Origin: Lineus longissimus
Lineage: Eukaryota > Nemertea > Pilidiophora > Heteronemertea > Lineidae
Direction of reading: 5' to 3'
DNA length: 64,000 nt
Assembly (NCBI RefSeq): GCF_910592395.1
Contig: NC_088322.1
Span: 15,309,431-15,373,430, forward strand
Part shown: one piece after another, positions 61,639 through 64,000 of the stretch
How the letters are laid out: every line of letters starts with the position of its first letter
How positions within the stretch are numbered: the stretch's first letter is position 1
The notes under the pieces: model-generated
Told to the model about the DNA's origin: nothing
Seen by the model: only the letters and a program-made list of their open reading frames with translations
The model's database searches: none
Translations under genes and position numbers: made by a program

Positions 61639-62146
61639 GCAAGTATCAAGACGTGTGTAGCGACCCCATGTTCATGTTGAATATTAGTTCAGAAGTTGCT
61701 ACCCCTTCTTTCTGTTGGGATGGTGAAATCTGCCTCAAATGAAAACCTCCCATTTTGGGCCCCATTTTTCGGCATCTCATCACTGTTGTACTTTTTTCGA
61801 ATCCCTTCAATCTTGTTGTGATTCGAGTGCAGAACCAGCATATTAAACCCTGAAATGAAATAAGCAAAAAAGTCAATAGATTTACCTTGTTCAAACTCAA
61901 TAAGTTCTGATTATTTTGAAATTCAAATCGGGTTCTTTCACGATTAGATCACTGGCAAAGAATTCAATGGTTTTGACAGGTAGTTAACCTTTGGCTGTGT
62001 GGAGTGGAAATCTTAGGGGCTCGCTGAAATTCCGTTGAAAACATCTGATAGACAAAATTTAAACAAGACTCTTGCATATATTTGAGTAGAATTTGTCTTT
62101 CTTCTAGCTTTCTTTGGACTTAAAAACTTATAGATTGATTTAACAG
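61639..62146. other. Probable GC-AG intron of the BTB gene
   Basis: Begins GCAAGT after AAG and ends GATTTAACAG before 62147, length 508 bp. GC donors are a rare but normal class of U2 intron and usually have the strong flanking match seen here. The intron assignment depends on exon C being real. Confidence 0.45.
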
Positions 62147-62278
62147 GCGGTGAGTTTCTCTGCAGTGTATCAGTGTCCTGCTGTCTTTGAAGAACTTCTG
62201 CAGCGAAATTTGAATCTTATGAACTTGGGCAAAGGCATGCTATGCCCCCTATCCTTTATTGTAGAAACCTCTACGTAG
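62147..62278 (+). CDS. BTB/POZ domain protein, probable exon C
   Basis: In phase 0 after exon B, the frame reads residues 108-150, starting AVSFSAVYQC and continuing PAVFEELLQRNLNLMNLG, then reaches TAG at 62276. VFEELL..NLNLMNL resembles the 'vfeLL..A..l.l..L' helices that close a BTB domain, although the loop before it is a few residues longer than usual. No good GT donor is seen before the stop, so this may be the last coding exon of a short 150-residue BTB protein, or the frame may leave by a donor I cannot identify. An alternative acceptor (TTTCTCTGCAG at about 62163) gives a quickly terminated frame. Confidence 0.45.
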   Translation, partial: AVSFSAVYQCPAVFEELLQRNLNLMNLGKGMLCPLSFIVETST

Positions 62279-62935
62279 ACCTTGTTGCAATGAAAACACG
62301 CCCCACTATTTTGTCTTTGATCCCCTCCAACCACAGAAGAGCTCAAAGCTCTGATTCATTACAAACTAATGTGAACTTGATCGAAATTTACTCGAAATGT
62401 TGTCGAAAATTGCCATGTTGTTTTGCTGAATAGAACGGGAATGAGTTCGTACACAGAACCATGATGAAACCTGACTCAGTCCATTGCCGGACAATGTCGA
62501 TGTTTCACCGTGATTTTGTCCCCAGCAAAACTCATCCACGACAAATATTGTGGCAATTATATTCTAACAATTAGTGTCAAAACTAATCAGTGATCGAGAT
62601 TTCGTCTGGAAAGCGTTTCAATCAGCTTAAATAGTACAGTTCTATGCCTTCTTCGGCATGTTTTTGTGCCCCATTCAGTTTCATATGCACGGAACTGCAA
62701 AACAATAGAAGCCATTTCTGGTTCAAGCATGGTTGTTTTATTTCTTAAATTATGATTGACAGGTGAAAAGTGCTTTATATTAACCACTTAGGTTGTCTTT
62801 TGTCACGGAAACAACATCAGCGCAATCTCGAGTTGATATGTTCTGTGTACCCCCTGATGAGATGCACAGACGAAAGTTTACAATGTACTGCGACGCCTAC
62901 ATTTCATGGCCCTTGATTTTAGTGAAAAATTGCTT
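62279..62935. other. Stretch downstream of exon C
   Basis: No convincing further exon or AATAAA polyadenylation signal is seen close to the stop. A frame at 62793-62930 is open but unrecognised and runs into AT-rich sequence. Confidence 0.35.
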
Positions 62936-62939
62936 CTCA

Positions 62940-63143
62940 TATTTTGTGATATTTTTAAATATTTTTAAATATTTTAAATATTTTTTAATATTTTCAAAAT
63001 ATTTTAAATATTTTAAAATATTTTGAAAATATTTTAAATATTTTCAAAATATTTAAAATATTTTCAAAATATTCAAAATATTTTTAAAAATATTTTAAAA
63101 TATTTAAAATTTTTTTAATTTTTTTAAATATTTTTAAAATAAT
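62940..63143. repeat. AT-rich low-complexity block
   Basis: About 200 bp of nearly pure A/T made of TTTAAAATATT-like units with variable T and A runs. It ends immediately before a perfect hairpin. Confidence 0.95.
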
Positions 63144-63170
63144 TTATTGGTAGTTAAAAACTACCAATAA
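63144..63170. repeat. Perfect 12-bp hairpin
   Basis: TTATTGGTAGTT, three bases AAA, then AACTACCAATAA: a perfect inverted repeat abutting the AT-rich block. It may mark the end of an AT-rich mobile element, be a replication-slippage product, or be chance. Confidence 0.8.
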
Positions 63171-63590
63171 TTTCCACAAGTACGTTGTAGATAGATTTGT
63201 ATGTTATGAAAATATGAGATCAGGGGTTTACAGTCTAGTAAGTATCATCTTGACACTCCTCAATGTTTTGTTTCAAGTGACTAAACCACAATCAGTCCAC
63301 TCATGCCACAACACAACTCACGGAGCGAATGATTCAGACATAAATCCCATAATTCAATGCAGCATAAAATCGAACGAGATTACATAACAACGGCCGAAGG
63401 GAAGATGAGTTGAGGATGGGGTGATGAATCCATCGTCATTGCTCTGGAGAGTTTCCAATAGTTAACAAACAACGCGACTAGGAGCCACTTGTTTTTGGCC
63501 AAGTCAGACTGTCATGAACGGTTTCACGTACTTTTATATTACTAGCACTTTACCTCCCTCTAGGTTCTTTTGAACCTAAACTCACTGTTC

Positions 63591-63720
63591 GGGGAGATCA
63601 GTGGCATAGTGGTTAGAACGCTGGGCTCATAATCAGGAGGTTGTGGGTTCGACTCTTGGAAGGATCACAGCTGTTTCAATATGTGTCCTTTATTAAGACA
63701 CCTTGCTGCCCTTGACCACA
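63591..63720 (+). mobile_element. tRNA-derived SINE
   Basis: The head has an A box TGGCATAGTGG (63602-63612) and a B box GGTTCGACTCT (63646-63656), with a CAT triplet in the anticodon position (CTCATAA loop), so the ancestor may have been a tRNA-Met. The acceptor ends do not pair well, so it is not a functional tRNA. The body at 63682-63701 (TGTGTCCTTTATTAAGACAC) corresponds to the conserved 'tgtgtccttgggcaagacac' of marine invertebrate SINEs. The 3' end and target duplication are not defined. Confidence 0.75.
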
Positions 63721-64000
63721 GTTAATGTTCCCAAGTTTTAAGAAGATGTTTTTGTTGGCTCGAACTTGTATGATGCCCACAGCTCTAATTGACACTTGCT
63801 TTGATTGACACATGATTTGATTGACAGGTGAAAAAATCAATTAAAACCTGACAGTATTCCCTGATCATTCTGAAAATTGATGATTGTTACAGTGGACAAT
63901 GAAAAATAATCGCTCGGGGCCATGGGGGATAATCATTGTGATTTTTCATGATGACAACAATGGCGACATATTTTATAAAAATTTGCAAGCGTTGTTGATT
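63721..64000. other. Right edge of window
   Basis: No gene is seen. 'tgattgacac' and 'tgattgacagg' style phrases repeat at 63788-63830 ('attgacacttgctttgattgacacatgatttgattgacagg'-like, unit 15-16 bp), possibly the degraded tail of the SINE or a short tandem repeat. Confidence 0.4.

Overview
The window looks like nuclear DNA from an animal, most likely a marine invertebrate. Reasons: there are no bacterial-style operons, almost no long open reading frames, a BTB-domain gene split by a very long intron, tRNA genes of metazoan type with internal A and B boxes and T-run terminators, and tRNA-derived SINE sequence carrying a 'tgtcctt..aagacac' body common in marine invertebrate genomes. Base composition by eye is about 40-45% G+C. 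The phylum cannot be fixed from this sequence alone.

Layout. From 1 to about 27,000 I see no secure gene. This stretch holds degenerate minisatellites (11.5-11.9 kb, 18.1-18.3 kb, 25.4-25.8 kb), a CpG-rich patch near 4.4-4.7 kb, and scattered regulatory-looking motif groups. A tRNA-Ile(AAT) gene lies at 27,605, preceded by a 120-bp foldback element. From 28 to 36 kb there are old local duplications (31.3-31.8 kb and 32.8-33.0 kb), a compact cluster of E-box and nuclear-receptor sites (33.68-34.0 kb), and a clean 65-bp satellite-like array (34.5-34.95 kb). At 36.9-37.45 kb three identical tRNA-Pro(AGG) genes lie in tandem on the minus strand. They abut a duplicated minus-strand segment that reads like a coding exon in one copy and is broken in the other (37.4-38.1 kb). 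From 38 to 52 kb there are more local duplications, a SINE relic and a 703-bp non-autonomous DNA transposon with 20-bp inverted termini (51,973-52,675).

The one protein gene I can support is on the plus strand at the right end. BTB-domain exons lie at 53,461-53,636 and 61,494-61,638, with a probable third at 62,147-62,278. The first intron is about 7.9 kb and the second may use a GC-AG splice pair. An AT-rich block, a perfect hairpin and a tRNA-derived SINE close the window.

The main non-genic patterns are three. The 8-mer AAGATGGC/GCCATCTT (core of the YY1 motif) is well above chance. TCAAGGTCA/AGGTCA nuclear-receptor sites occur near several of these copies. Ancient tandem duplication is widespread at scales from 15 bp to about 700 bp. 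All calls come from reading the sequence by eye; no database search or folding program was run.
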